Positions 1 through 7,001 of a DNA stretch of 12,766 nt are shown in pieces. The notes below the pieces were generated by a model. It was given only the letters and a program-made list of their open reading frames with translations, had not been told where the DNA came from and searched no databases. Position 1 is the first letter of the stretch, and each line of letters opens with the position of its first letter. Made by a program: the position numbers and the translations under genes. Source of the stretch: JAIMBK01 sp040755215 (lineage in GTDB: Bacteria > Bacillota > Desulfotomaculia > Desulfotomaculales > Nap2-2B); contig JBFMBG010000085.1 in assembly GCA_040755215.1 (NCBI GenBank), forward strand, positions 1 through 12,766, written 5' to 3'.

Positions 1-33
1 CCGGTTTCCCGGGGCAAGCCGCCTTCCCATTCC

Positions 34-657
34 TTAGCGCACCTTCCCGCCGCCGTTTTGGATTTTCTGGATGAGTTGCTCTGCCTTCTCCTGGGTAAGC
101 TTACCATCCTTTACCGCCTGCTGGACGGCCTGAATCCTGGCCTCCTGCATTTTTTGGCGCAGCTGATCCATGGACATGCCTTGCTGCCCGGCGATATCCG
201 AAATCTTCTTCCCTTCTTTTAATTGGGCCTTTAATTCGTCTGCGCTCAGACCCAGGATCTGGGCCAGCAGCTCAAGGTTTTTTCCTTTGGCCCGCCACCC
301 TTTTCTTCCCTCGCCGGCTTCCGGCCATCCTTTCCGGATAAAACCAAAGAAACCGGGACCGTTCTGCAGCCGGGCCTTAATTTTCTCCGCCTGTTCCGGG
401 GTTATTTTCCCCTGCTGGGCCGCCTCGTCAACCATCTGCTGCGTGGTCTGCCGGATGGCTTCCTGGAGCCGCTCCTGGTCCACACCCAGGTTGGCCGCCA
501 GTTTACCGAGGAAGGTCTGCCAAAGAACCGGGGGGCCGCTTTGGTTTTGCTTATCCGGACTTTGCCGCTCCCCGGTTTGGGCCAGGGCAATCCCTGCAAA
601 AAGCGTTACCAGGGCAAAAGCAATCAGAGTAAACAGGGCAATTTTTTTCTTCAGCAT
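34..657 (-). CDS. Secreted helical protein with internal duplication, LTxxQ-like motifs
   Basis: I do not recognise a named gene. From the ATG at 657 the protein has 207 residues. It begins with a clear signal peptide (MLKKK, then a hydrophobic stretch ending near ALA-Q), so it should be exported. Two similar helical units follow. Each starts with a LGV/LGL-type segment (LGVDQERLQEAI; LGLSADELKAQL) and ends in a GK[IL]T-x-E-x-AE-[KQ] stretch (GKITPEQAEKIKARLQNG; GKLTQEKAEQLIQKIQNGG). ITPEQ and LTQEK resemble the LTxxQ motif of the periplasmic CpxP/Spy proteins, and the layout resembles small secreted DUF2680/YckD-type proteins; both comparisons are by eye. Start choice: AAGGAGG lies 6 nt before ATG 657, while the upstream ATGs at 663 and 678 overlap or precede that site. 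The gene diverges from a two-component system and shares its promoter architecture, so a role in envelope sensing or protection is inferred, not shown. Confidence 0.8.
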   Translation of the reverse strand: MLKKKIALFTLIAFALVTLFAGIALAQTGERQSPDKQNQSGPPVLWQTFLGKLAANLGVDQERLQEAIRQTTQQMVDEAAQQGKITPEQAEKIKARLQNGPGFFGFIRKGWPEAGEGRKGWRAKGKNLELLAQILGLSADELKAQLKEGKKISDIAGQQGMSMDQLRQKMQEARIQAVQQAVKDGKLTQEKAEQLIQKIQNGGGKVR

Positions 658-746
658 ATCCATCCTCCTTACCATCAAGAACTTTTTAACTGCCTGATTT
701 TAAAACAAAGCTATTCCCTGCAAAAAGGGGAAACTGCCAGTCTAAA

Positions 747-761
747 TTACGCTGGTTGCAT
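747..761 (-). CDS. Possible four-codon leader minicistron (M-Q-P-A)
   Basis: On the minus strand, AAAGGAGGT (767-775) is followed after 5 nt by ATG CAA CCA GCG TAA. This is the strongest ribosome binding site in the gap, yet it opens a reading frame of only four codons. It would lie in the roughly 165-nt leader of the secreted-protein mRNA, about 90 nt before the real start. It may be a leader peptide, a ribosome standby site or a relic of a lost gene. Only the site and the frame are seen; translation is not shown. Confidence 0.3.
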   Translation of the reverse strand: MQPA

Positions 762-828
762 TATCTACCTCCTTTCGGACGTTTCCCCGGGGTTTTCCCC
801 ACAACTTTTAACTGACCGGTCAACATTC

Positions 829-863
829 ATTATAGCAGGAGTTTGTGGCCAATCTGTGAACAA
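829..863 (-). promoter_or_regulatory. Promoter of the secreted-protein gene, extended -10 with phased TTCACA-type boxes
   Basis: Read on the minus strand, the block starts with TTGTTCACA and ends with TGCTATAAT, an extended -10 at plus positions 829-837. TTCACA and GCCACA lie 11 bp apart (n5 between them), and no good -35 sits at the normal distance, so an activator is expected. Transcription should begin near 822, giving a leader of about 165 nt. The 35-nt block matches the opposite promoter at 909-943 at 28 positions without gaps. Confidence 0.6.
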
Positions 864-889
864 AGTATAGAAAATTTCCGAACAATTAA

Positions 890-928
890 TTCACCATTTA
901 TTCGTAACTTGTTCACAAAATTGTCACA
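890..928 (+). promoter_or_regulatory. Four 11-bp-phased hexamers, candidate PhoB/PhoP-type operator
   Basis: TTCACC (890-895), TTCGTA (901-906), TTCACA (912-917) and GTCACA (923-928) are each separated by exactly 5 nt. The B. subtilis PhoP consensus is TT(A/T/C)ACA with about 5 nt between copies. The last pair also fits the E. coli pho-box layout (TGTTCAC-AAAA-TTGTCAC), ending 10 bp before the -10. OmpR-type regulators commonly bind tandem sites like these, and such a regulator is the next gene, so autoregulation is inferred. Confidence 0.55.
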
Positions 929-943
929 AATACCTGGTATAAT
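909..943 (+). promoter_or_regulatory. Promoter of the two-component operon, extended -10 TGGTATAAT
   Basis: A perfect TATAAT at 938-943 is preceded by TGG, giving an extended -10. TTGTCA at 921 is only 11 bp upstream and cannot serve as a -35. Instead the two downstream phased boxes take that place, as in activator-dependent class II promoters. The predicted start, near 950, leaves a leader of about 50 nt before the GTG start of the regulator gene. Confidence 0.65.
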
Positions 944-999
944 TTTTATATTCGCGGCATCAGGTAAAAAAGCAAAGGTCAGAAAGGTGCGCGGCAAAC

Positions 1000-1680
1000 G
1001 TGGAGACCATTCTGGTGGTGGAAGACGAAGAACCCGTGCGGGATCTGGTCAGCATGTACCTGAAAAAGGAAGGTTTCCGGGTGGAAACGGCTGAAGACGG
1101 CGAAAAGGCGCTGACCATGGCGCGCTCTTTCGCCCCTGACCTGATCTTGCTCGATCTCATGCTCCCCGGGCTGGACGGCTGGACCGTCTGTAAGGAAATC
1201 AGGAAAACCACCTCCGTTCCCATTATTATGCTTACCGCCAGGGGGGAGGAGTTTGACCGGGTGCTGGGGCTGGAACTGGGCGCCGACGATTACATTACCA
1301 AGCCCTTTTCCCCCCGGGAAATGGTGGCCAGGGTCAAGGCCGTGCTGCGCCGGGCGAAGCAAACCGGCGAACAGAATACGGTGTTGAGTTACCCGGGCCT
1401 GCTGATCGATCATTCCGCCAGCCGGGTGGAGGCGGGGGGGCGGGAAATTCAACTTACGCCGAAAGAATTTGAACTGTTGTGGTTTTTAGCCTCCCACCCC
1501 CGGCGCGTCTACTCGCGCGAACAACTGCTGGAAAACGTTTGGGGCTACGCCTACCCCGGCGACCCCCGGACGGTGGACACGCACGTCAAGCGCCTGCGCG
1601 AAAAGTTAAAAAATCCCGGCGCCAAAAACTATATCGTTACCGTCTGGGGAAAAGGCTACCGGTTCGAGGTGGCGGAATGA
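1000..1680 (+). CDS. OmpR/PhoB-family response regulator
   Basis: This is a cytoplasmic DNA-binding response regulator of 226 residues, the normal size for the family. The receiver domain spans about residues 2-118: acidic pair E8/D9, phospho-acceptor D52 in LLDLMLPGLDG, T79 and K101 in TKPF. The winged-helix DNA-binding domain spans about 128-225 (LTPKEFELLWFLA, then the recognition-helix region RTVDTHVKRLREKL and the terminal GKGYRF wing). The start is GTG at 1000, with AGAAAGG about 12 nt upstream; this is somewhat far, but the protein begins METILVVEDE as expected. The TGA is followed directly by the ATG of the kinase gene. The kinase partner and the pho-like boxes upstream point to the PhoP/PhoB branch, but the signal could equally be envelope stress, so no symbol is given. 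Confidence 0.95.
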   Translation: METILVVEDEEPVRDLVSMYLKKEGFRVETAEDGEKALTMARSFAPDLILLDLMLPGLDGWTVCKEIRKTTSVPIIMLTARGEEFDRVLGLELGADDYITKPFSPREMVARVKAVLRRAKQTGEQNTVLSYPGLLIDHSASRVEAGGREIQLTPKEFELLWFLASHPRRVYSREQLLENVWGYAYPGDPRTVDTHVKRLREKLKNPGAKNYIVTVWGKGYRFEVAE

Positions 1681-3453
1681 ATGGGCAAAAGTTTATTCGG
1701 CAGGCTTTTCCTTTCCTACATGGGCATTATCCTCCTTACTCTGGCGGTGATCAGCCTGGTTTTATCCGCCCTTTTCAACAGCTTCTATTACGCCAGCAAA
1801 GAAAAGGAGCTCGTCAGTCAGGGCCAGGAGCTTGCCGGCCTGTTGGGCGCCTCCCTGGCAGAACAAAAAAACAGGGAAGCGGTTGATTTTATATTAAGCG
1901 CTTTGCGTTCCCACCGGAACACCCGGATTCTCGTGATTGACCGGGAAGGGCTGAACCTCGCCGGGAACCAGGGCCTATCCCCCTACCCCGGACTGCGCCT
2001 GGAGCCGGCCGAAAGCCGGGGTCTTTTGCAGGGGCAGGTAATCACCTGGCAAAGGCATAACCCCCGGCTGAACCAGACCATTCTGACGGCGGCGGTGCCT
2101 TTTTCGGTGCGGGAGCAGGTTGCCGGCGCCGTTTTGCTTTCCACCCCCGTCGCCGACATCCGGGAAACCATCGCGGCCGTGCGCCGGTTAATTCTGTATG
2201 CGGCCGGGGCGGCCATTTTTCTGGCGCTTATTCCGGGGTATCTCCTCTCTCGTTCCATCTCCCGCCCCATCAGGCAGATGAGCGCGCTTACCCTGGAAAT
2301 GGCCCGGGGCAACTTTCGCCAGCAGGTGCCGGTTACCTCCCGGGACGAAGTCGGTCAACTGGCCGAAAACTTCAACCACCTGGCCGTAAAGCTGGAGCAA
2401 ACGGTGAGCACCCTCCTCCAGGAAAAAACGAAGAACGAAAACATCCTGGTGAACCTGGCCGAAGGAGTCGTTGCCACCGACCGGCAGGGCCGGGTGATTT
2501 TGCTCAATCCCGGGGCCGAACGCGTCCTGGAGCTGAAACAGGAGGAGGTTCTCCACCAGCCTCTGCAGGAGATCCAAAGCTGCCCATCCCTGGGCGCCCT
2601 TTTTGCAGAAGTGATGGCGTCAGGCGAACAACGCTGGGGCGAATTTACCCTGGCCGGCGGGAAAATCGTTTTGCTGGCCCGGGTGGCGCCTCTTTTGGAA
2701 GAAGAAAAAGGGATTTACGGGGCGGTAGGGGTCCTTCAGGACATCACCGGGTTTAAAAAATTAGAACAGCTCCGCCGCGATTTTATTGCCGACGTTTCCC
2801 ACGAGCTGCGCACCCCCCTTACTTCCATCCAGGGGTTCAGCGAAGCACTTCTTGACGGAATGGCCGGCGACAAACCGGTTCAGGAAGAGTATTTAAAAGT
2901 AATTCACCGCGAAAGCCTGCGCTTGAACCGCCTGATCAACGAACTGCTGGACCTGGCCCGGCTGGAAGGGGGAAAAACCAGCTGGGAACTCAACCCGATC
3001 GAGGTGCCCGATTTATTTGCCGGGGTTTTATTTAAACTAAAACCGCAACTGGCCGAAAAACAAATCCGGGTGGAGCAGGAAATCGCCCCCGACGTTCCCG
3101 TGGTCCCGGGGAACGAGGAGCGCATCGAACAGGTATTGAGCAACCTCCTGGAAAACGCCGTGCGCTTTTCTCCTCCGGGCGGGGTAATTAAAATGCAGGC
3201 CGTTTTTTGTGGAAACGAAGTAAAAATCAGCGTCAGCGACCAGGGGCCGGGCATTCCGGAAGAAGATCTCCCCTTTATCTGGGAGCGTTTTTACCGGGTG
3301 GAAAAATCCCGCTCCCGCGCCCTGGGCGGAACCGGCCTGGGCCTGGCCATCGTGAAGCAAATCGTGGAAAATCACGGCGGGAAGGTGGCCGTGAGCAGCC
3401 GGGAAGGAGCAGGTTCCACCTTCAGCTTTACTCTGCCGCTGGCACCGGCGTAA
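1681..3453 (+). CDS. PhoR-like membrane sensor histidine kinase (TM-extracytoplasmic-TM-HAMP-PAS-HisKA-HATPase)
   Basis: This 590-residue kinase should phosphorylate the regulator encoded just before it. Domains in order: TM1 about residues 9-33; an extracytoplasmic sensing segment about 34-168; TM2 about 170-191; HAMP about 190-242 (SRSISRPIRQM); a coil; PAS about 254-355 (NLAEGVVATDRQGRV); HisKA with phospho-acceptor H374 in DVSHELRTPLTS; and HATPase_c about 475-588, with N-box N492 (NLLENAV), G1 DQGPGIP and G2 GGTGLGLAIVKQ. All catalytic boxes are intact. The ATG comes immediately after the regulator's stop codon, and GAGGTGG upstream inside that gene can serve as the ribosome site. The architecture is that of Firmicute PhoR/PnpS or ResE/WalK-type sensors. 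The ligand cannot be read from the sequence; the efflux genes downstream suggest envelope-active compounds, which is inference. Confidence 0.95.
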   Translation: MGKSLFGRLFLSYMGIILLTLAVISLVLSALFNSFYYASKEKELVSQGQELAGLLGASLAEQKNREAVDFILSALRSHRNTRILVIDREGLNLAGNQGLSPYPGLRLEPAESRGLLQGQVITWQRHNPRLNQTILTAAVPFSVREQVAGAVLLSTPVADIRETIAAVRRLILYAAGAAIFLALIPGYLLSRSISRPIRQMSALTLEMARGNFRQQVPVTSRDEVGQLAENFNHLAVKLEQTVSTLLQEKTKNENILVNLAEGVVATDRQGRVILLNPGAERVLELKQEEVLHQPLQEIQSCPSLGALFAEVMASGEQRWGEFTLAGGKIVLLARVAPLLEEEKGIYGAVGVLQDITGFKKLEQLRRDFIADVSHELRTPLTSIQGFSEALLDGMAGDKPVQEEYLKVIHRESLRLNRLINELLDLARLEGGKTSWELNPIEVPDLFAGVLFKLKPQLAEKQIRVEQEIAPDVPVVPGNEERIEQVLSNLLENAVRFSPPGGVIKMQAVFCGNEVKISVSDQGPGIPEEDLPFIWERFYRVEKSRSRALGGTGLGLAIVKQIVENHGGKVAVSSREGAGSTFSFTLPLAPA

Positions 3454-3481
3454 AACTATTTTTTTTCCAAAGGAGTTTTTC

Positions 3482-3514
3482 ATGACGAACCTGCGTTCTC
3501 TCCATAAAGCATGA
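3482..3514 (+). CDS. Tiny ORF of ten codons after the kinase gene, doubtful
   Basis: AAAGGAG (3469-3475) stands 6 nt before ATG 3482, which opens MTNLRSLHKA and stops at 3512-3514. A second frame of six codons begins at 3511, inside the stop (ATGA). The segment is bracketed by an inverted repeat, TTTTCATG (3477-3484) and CATGAAAA (3510-3517). It may be the start of a lost gene cut by the repeat insertion that follows, a leader peptide for the exporter genes, or chance. Confidence 0.2.
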   Translation: MTNLRSLHKA

Positions 3515-3538
3515 AAATCTATTTTAGCTGAGAGGTAT

Positions 3539-3621
3539 AAAGGCACAGTGGCATAGAAATAAAGGTAGAGAAGACGGGAGTATTTTACTTTGTGCCTTTG
3601 TGCCTGGAAAACTTTGTGCCT
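3539..3621 (+). repeat. Intergenic repeat cluster of 8-bp units TTGTGCCT with an inverted arm
   Basis: Units TTGTGCCT occur at 3590-3597, 3598-3605 and 3614-3621. The diverged GGAAAACT fills the intervening 8-bp slot (3606-3613), so the period is exactly 8. The left arm AAAGGCACA (3539-3547) is the reverse complement of TGTGCCTTT (3591-3599), and continues as GTGGCATAG, again an 8-bp-phased variant read on the other strand. The structure could fold into a stem of at least 9 bp with a loop of about 43 nt. It lies between the kinase gene and the MacA-like gene and resembles a dispersed intergenic repeat; other copies cannot be checked from this window. Confidence 0.6.
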
Positions 3622-3637
3622 GACATTTTCTGAGGGA

Positions 3638-5020
3638 GTGATCGCCATCCAAAAACCGCATTTTTTTACCAAACCACGCAACTACATCGTGTTGGGAGTA
3701 ATTCTCCTCTTGCTCCTGGCTTTCGGCGGGTGGCTCTGGCAGCGGAAAAGCGCCCCGGGGAAAGGCGATTTTTACAGCGTTCCGGCGGCGGCCGGCAACC
3801 TGGCGGCGACCATCTCCGCCAGCGGTATGATCGAACCGGTGCAAAGTCTGAACCTATCCTTCAAGAATCCCGGCACAGTTAAAGCGGTGGCCGTGGAACA
3901 GGGGCAGGAAGTAAAAGAGGGGCAGCTTCTGCTGGCCCAAGATGACCGCGACCAGCAGGCGCAGGTAGCCTCCGCCCGGGCCAGCCTGCGCAGCGCCCGG
4001 GCCCGCCTGAGGGAACTGCAGAACGGAAGCCTTCCGGAAGAAATCGCGCAGACAAAGGCCGAGGAAGAAAGCGCCCGCGTAGCGAAAGATACCGCCTTCA
4101 AGCAACTGAAACGTATTCAAGCGCTGTTTGAACAGGGCGCAGCCACGGAAAAGGACCTGGATGATGCCCAAAACAATTACGCAGGGGCGCTGGCGCGCTG
4201 GGAGCAGGCGCAGAACCGCTTAAAGTTAATGGAAGCGGGAACCCGCCCGGAGCAAATCGAGCAGGCAAAAGCCGCGGTTGACTCAGCCGAAGCGCAACTT
4301 GCCCAGGCGGAAAGCAACCTGGAGGCCACGCGTCTTTTCGCCCCCTTCGACGGCATCGTGGCCGAAGTAAACGTCACCGCCGGCCAGCGGGTGACCGGTG
4401 TGACGGTAAGCGGGACGGATAACAGCGCCCGCCCGCTCATCAGCGTGGTCAGCCAAAAACTGCGGGTGCGCGCCCAGGTGAACGAAGCCGACATCGGCCA
4501 GGTGGCCCCCGGCCAGCAGGCCACTTTTGTCGTTAACGCTTTTCCGGAGCGAAAGTTTTCCGCCCGGGTAACGGCGGTGGCTCCCCAGGCAATCACTGTG
4601 TCTAACGTTCAACTTTATGATGTGCTGCTGGATATCGAAGGTGATTCCTCCGGCCTGAAGGCGGGCATGCCCTGCAACGTGGAAATCGTTAAAGCCACGC
4701 GGAGCAACGTGCTTACCGTACCCCGGCAGGCCTTGAGCTTTGCCCGCAGCTACGCCGCGGCGCAAAACCTTCGTTTGCCTGCGGAAGCGCCGTCCGGCCC
4801 GGCGCAAAACCGGGGCGCGGTGCTCGTCCTGAAAAACGGTCAGGTAGAGCTGCGGCCCGTTGAACTGGGCATCAGCAATAACCAACTGGTAGAGGTAACC
4901 GCCGGCCTGACCCCGGGCGAACAGGTGGTTACCGGGCAAAAAAGCGCCGGGGCAGGAGGAAGCCCGGCCAGATCGCCCTTTATGCCCGTCGGTCCGCAGA
5001 GAGGAGCCGGTCGGCGGTGA
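3638..5020 (+). CDS. MacA/HlyD-type efflux adaptor (membrane fusion protein)
   Basis: This is the adaptor subunit of a MacAB/YknXYZ-type ABC exporter, about 460 residues. It has an N-terminal membrane anchor (about residues 14-34, NYIVLGVILLLLLAFGG), then a first lipoyl half (VEQGQEVKEGQLLL). A long helical hairpin of roughly 130 residues carries two similar helices (SLPEEIAQTKAEEESAR and TRPEQIEQAKAAVDSAE). Next come the second lipoyl half (LFAPFDGIVAEVNVTAGQ) and beta-barrel and membrane-proximal domains. The start is uncertain. GTG 3638 follows GAGGGA with no spacing, TTG 3614 and TTG 3590 lie inside the 8-bp repeat, and an ATC at 3647 would have better spacing; I chose GTG 3638 because it leaves a normal short N-terminus. 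The stop overlaps the start of the ATPase gene (GTGA), so the two are translationally coupled. It is on the same strand as the two-component genes and may be co-transcribed or controlled by them. Confidence 0.9.
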   Translation: MIAIQKPHFFTKPRNYIVLGVILLLLLAFGGWLWQRKSAPGKGDFYSVPAAAGNLAATISASGMIEPVQSLNLSFKNPGTVKAVAVEQGQEVKEGQLLLAQDDRDQQAQVASARASLRSARARLRELQNGSLPEEIAQTKAEEESARVAKDTAFKQLKRIQALFEQGAATEKDLDDAQNNYAGALARWEQAQNRLKLMEAGTRPEQIEQAKAAVDSAEAQLAQAESNLEATRLFAPFDGIVAEVNVTAGQRVTGVTVSGTDNSARPLISVVSQKLRVRAQVNEADIGQVAPGQQATFVVNAFPERKFSARVTAVAPQAITVSNVQLYDVLLDIEGDSSGLKAGMPCNVEIVKATRSNVLTVPRQALSFARSYAAAQNLRLPAEAPSGPAQNRGAVLVLKNGQVELRPVELGISNNQLVEVTAGLTPGEQVVTGQKSAGAGGSPARSPFMPVGPQRGAGRR

Positions 5021-5778
5021 AACCGGTCGTAGAATTAACTGCGCTGACGAAAACCTTTTTTCTGGGGGGGCAGCCGGTTCCTGTCTTAAAAGGGCTTGAT
5101 TTAACGGTGCCGGCCGGGGAAATGGTGGCCATCATGGGCGCCTCGGGTTCCGGCAAGAGCACCCTTTTGCACATCGTCGGCTGCCTTGACCGGCCCACCG
5201 CCGGTACTTATCGTTTGGAGGGAACAAACGTTGACGTGCTTTCCAAAAAAGAAATGGCCGGCCTGCGCAACCGCAAAATTGGTTTCGTTTTTCAGCAGTT
5301 TAACCTCCTGGCGCGGGCCACCGCCCTGCAAAACGTGGAGCTGCCCCTGCTTTACGCCGGCGTTCCCCCGGCGGAACGGAAAACGAGGGCCCTCGCCCTA
5401 TTGAACCGAATGGGCCTGGCCGGTTTCGAGCGTCACCGGCCGACGCAGCTTTCCGGCGGTCAGCAACAGCGCGTGGCCGTCGCCAGGGCGTTGGTGAACC
5501 GCCCGGTGCTTCTTTTGGCCGATGAACCCACCGGTCAGCTGGACAGCCGGACCGGATTAGAAGTCCTGGCTCTCTTTCAGGAATTGCACACAGAAACAGG
5601 CATCACCATTGTCATGGTCACCCACGATGCCGGGATAGCCGCTTTTTGCGAACGGGTCGTTTACCTGCGGGACGGCCTGATCATCAGGGAAGAAAAGGTG
5701 CCCAACCCGCGGAACGCCCGCGATGAATTAAGAACGGGGTCTATTTTCGAGATAGAAGGGTTTAGGAGATGCAATTAA
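5017..5778 (+). CDS. MacB/LolD-type ABC transporter ATPase
   Basis: This cytoplasmic ATP-binding subunit of 253 residues powers the exporter formed with the adaptor before it and the permease after it. All motifs are intact: Walker A GASGSGKST (G41-T49), Q-loop Q93 in FVFQQFNLL, signature LSGGQQQRVAVARA from L145, Walker B VLLLADEP with D169 and E170, and H-loop H203 in MVTHD. The sequence is typical of the MacB/LolD/FtsE branch. Unlike E. coli MacB, ATPase and permease are separate proteins, as in B. subtilis YknY/YknZ. The start is GTG 5017 within the adaptor's stop (GTGA), with GAGGAG 10 nt upstream. It overlaps the permease gene by 10 nt. The C-terminal tail of about 30 residues after the H-loop region is slightly longer than in the shortest homologues. 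Confidence 0.95.
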   Translation: MKPVVELTALTKTFFLGGQPVPVLKGLDLTVPAGEMVAIMGASGSGKSTLLHIVGCLDRPTAGTYRLEGTNVDVLSKKEMAGLRNRKIGFVFQQFNLLARATALQNVELPLLYAGVPPAERKTRALALLNRMGLAGFERHRPTQLSGGQQQRVAVARALVNRPVLLLADEPTGQLDSRTGLEVLALFQELHTETGITIVMVTHDAGIAAFCERVVYLRDGLIIREEKVPNPRNARDELRTGSIFEIEGFRRCN

Positions 5779-7001
5779 AAACAAACATCGGCTTCCGGGC
5801 TATGTTCGGAGAGGCTCTGCTGGCGTTGCAGGCAAATAAGGCGCGCTCCCTGCTCACCGTCCTGGGGATTGTCATCGGGGTCGCGGCGGTAATTATCATG
5901 ATCAGCCTGGGGCAAGGGGCTTCCCGAAGTATTACGGCGCAGATGCAAAGGATGGGCAGCAACCTTTTGCTGGTCTTTCCCGGCGCCGCCGGGGCCCAGG
6001 TCAGGGGGGCCGCCGGAGCAGTGAACACCCTCAAGGCAGAAGACGCCCGGGCCATCGCGCGCCTGCCGGGGGTGGCCAGGACAGCGCCGGAAATCAGCAC
6101 CGGGGCGACCGCCTCCTGGGGCAGTCAGACCTGGGTAACCAGCGTAACGGGGACTACCCCGGAACTGCCCCTGATCTTAAACCGGGAGATAGAAAGCGGC
6201 CGCTTCTTTGACGAACAGGATCTGCGGGGGATGACGAACGTAGCCGTCCTCGGAAAAAGCGTGGTCGAAAACCTTTTTCCCCTTGGGGTCGACCCGGTGG
6301 GCCAGACCATCCGCCTGAATAAAATCGCCTTTACGGTCGTCGGCGTGCTTTCTCCGACGGGCGCTTCCCTTATGGGCAGGGATGCCGACGACATTATTTA
6401 CATCCCTTTAGGCACCGCTCAGGTTCGCCTGTTGGGGGTGGATTACGTCCGCACCATCAACGTCCAGGCGCAAACCCCCGCCGACCTTGAGCGTCTGCCG
6501 GAGCTGATCACCGGTTTGCTGCGGGAGCGCCACCGTCTGCCGCCGCATGCGGAAAACGACTTCACCATCCGCAACCTGACCGCTGTCTTAGAGGCCGCCC
6601 AGACGGCCGCCGGCGTAATGACCACTCTTTTAGCCGGAGTAGCCGCCGTTTCCCTGCTGGTCGGGGGGATCGGGATCATGAACATCATGCTGGTTTCGGT
6701 CACCGAACGGACCAGGGAGATCGGCATCCGCATGTCCGTCGGGGCGACGGAACAGGCCATTCTCCTTCAGTTTTTAACCGAAGCGGTGGTCTTAAGCCTG
6801 ACCGGCGGAGCAATCGGGATTATCAGCGGGGTAGCGGGCAGCTGCCTGATTTCCGCCCTGGTTGGATGGCCCACCGCCGTATCGATCGGGTCCATTTTGC
6901 TGGCGGTGCTCTTTGCCGCCTCCGTCGGAATCTTTTTCGGCTATTACCCCGCCCGCCGGGCGGCGGCGCTCAATCCCGTGGAAGCGCTCCGGTACGAATA
7001 G
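5769..7001 (+). CDS. MacB-type ABC transporter permease (FtsX fold)
   Basis: This membrane subunit of 410 residues, the usual length for stand-alone MacB/YknZ permeases, has TM1 at about residues 26-48 (SLLTVLGIVIGVAAV) and a large extracytoplasmic MacB_PCD domain of roughly 230 residues. Three C-terminal helices follow at about 280-303, 332-360 and 370-395, around the coupling motif ERTREIGIRMSVGA. It ends in the family-typical YPARRAAALNPVEALRYE. The start is ATG 5769; AGGAG touches the ATG, so GAAGGG (5755-5760), 8 nt upstream, is the more likely ribosome site. The permease probably moves peptides or amphipathic compounds out of the membrane, as YknXYZ does for the SdpC toxin, but the substrate is not visible. 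Its end overlaps the convergent exporter gene by 32 bp, with no terminator between them. Confidence 0.95.
   Translation: MQLKTNIGFRAMFGEALLALQANKARSLLTVLGIVIGVAAVIIMISLGQGASRSITAQMQRMGSNLLLVFPGAAGAQVRGAAGAVNTLKAEDARAIARLPGVARTAPEISTGATASWGSQTWVTSVTGTTPELPLILNREIESGRFFDEQDLRGMTNVAVLGKSVVENLFPLGVDPVGQTIRLNKIAFTVVGVLSPTGASLMGRDADDIIYIPLGTAQVRLLGVDYVRTINVQAQTPADLERLPELITGLLRERHRLPPHAENDFTIRNLTAVLEAAQTAAGVMTTLLAGVAAVSLLVGGIGIMNIMLVSVTERTREIGIRMSVGATEQAILLQFLTEAVVLSLTGGAIGIISGVAGSCLISALVGWPTAVSIGSILLAVLFAASVGIFFGYYPARRAAALNPVEALRYE

Noticed and set aside
541..870. Open frame of 109 codons on the plus strand
   Set aside because: It runs antisense through the signal-peptide part of the secreted protein and through the promoter region; no ribosome site or protein-like pattern.
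3037..3681. Open frame of 214 codons on the minus strand
   Set aside because: It lies opposite the kinase gene and the repeat gap, has no ribosome site and reads as low-complexity antisense.
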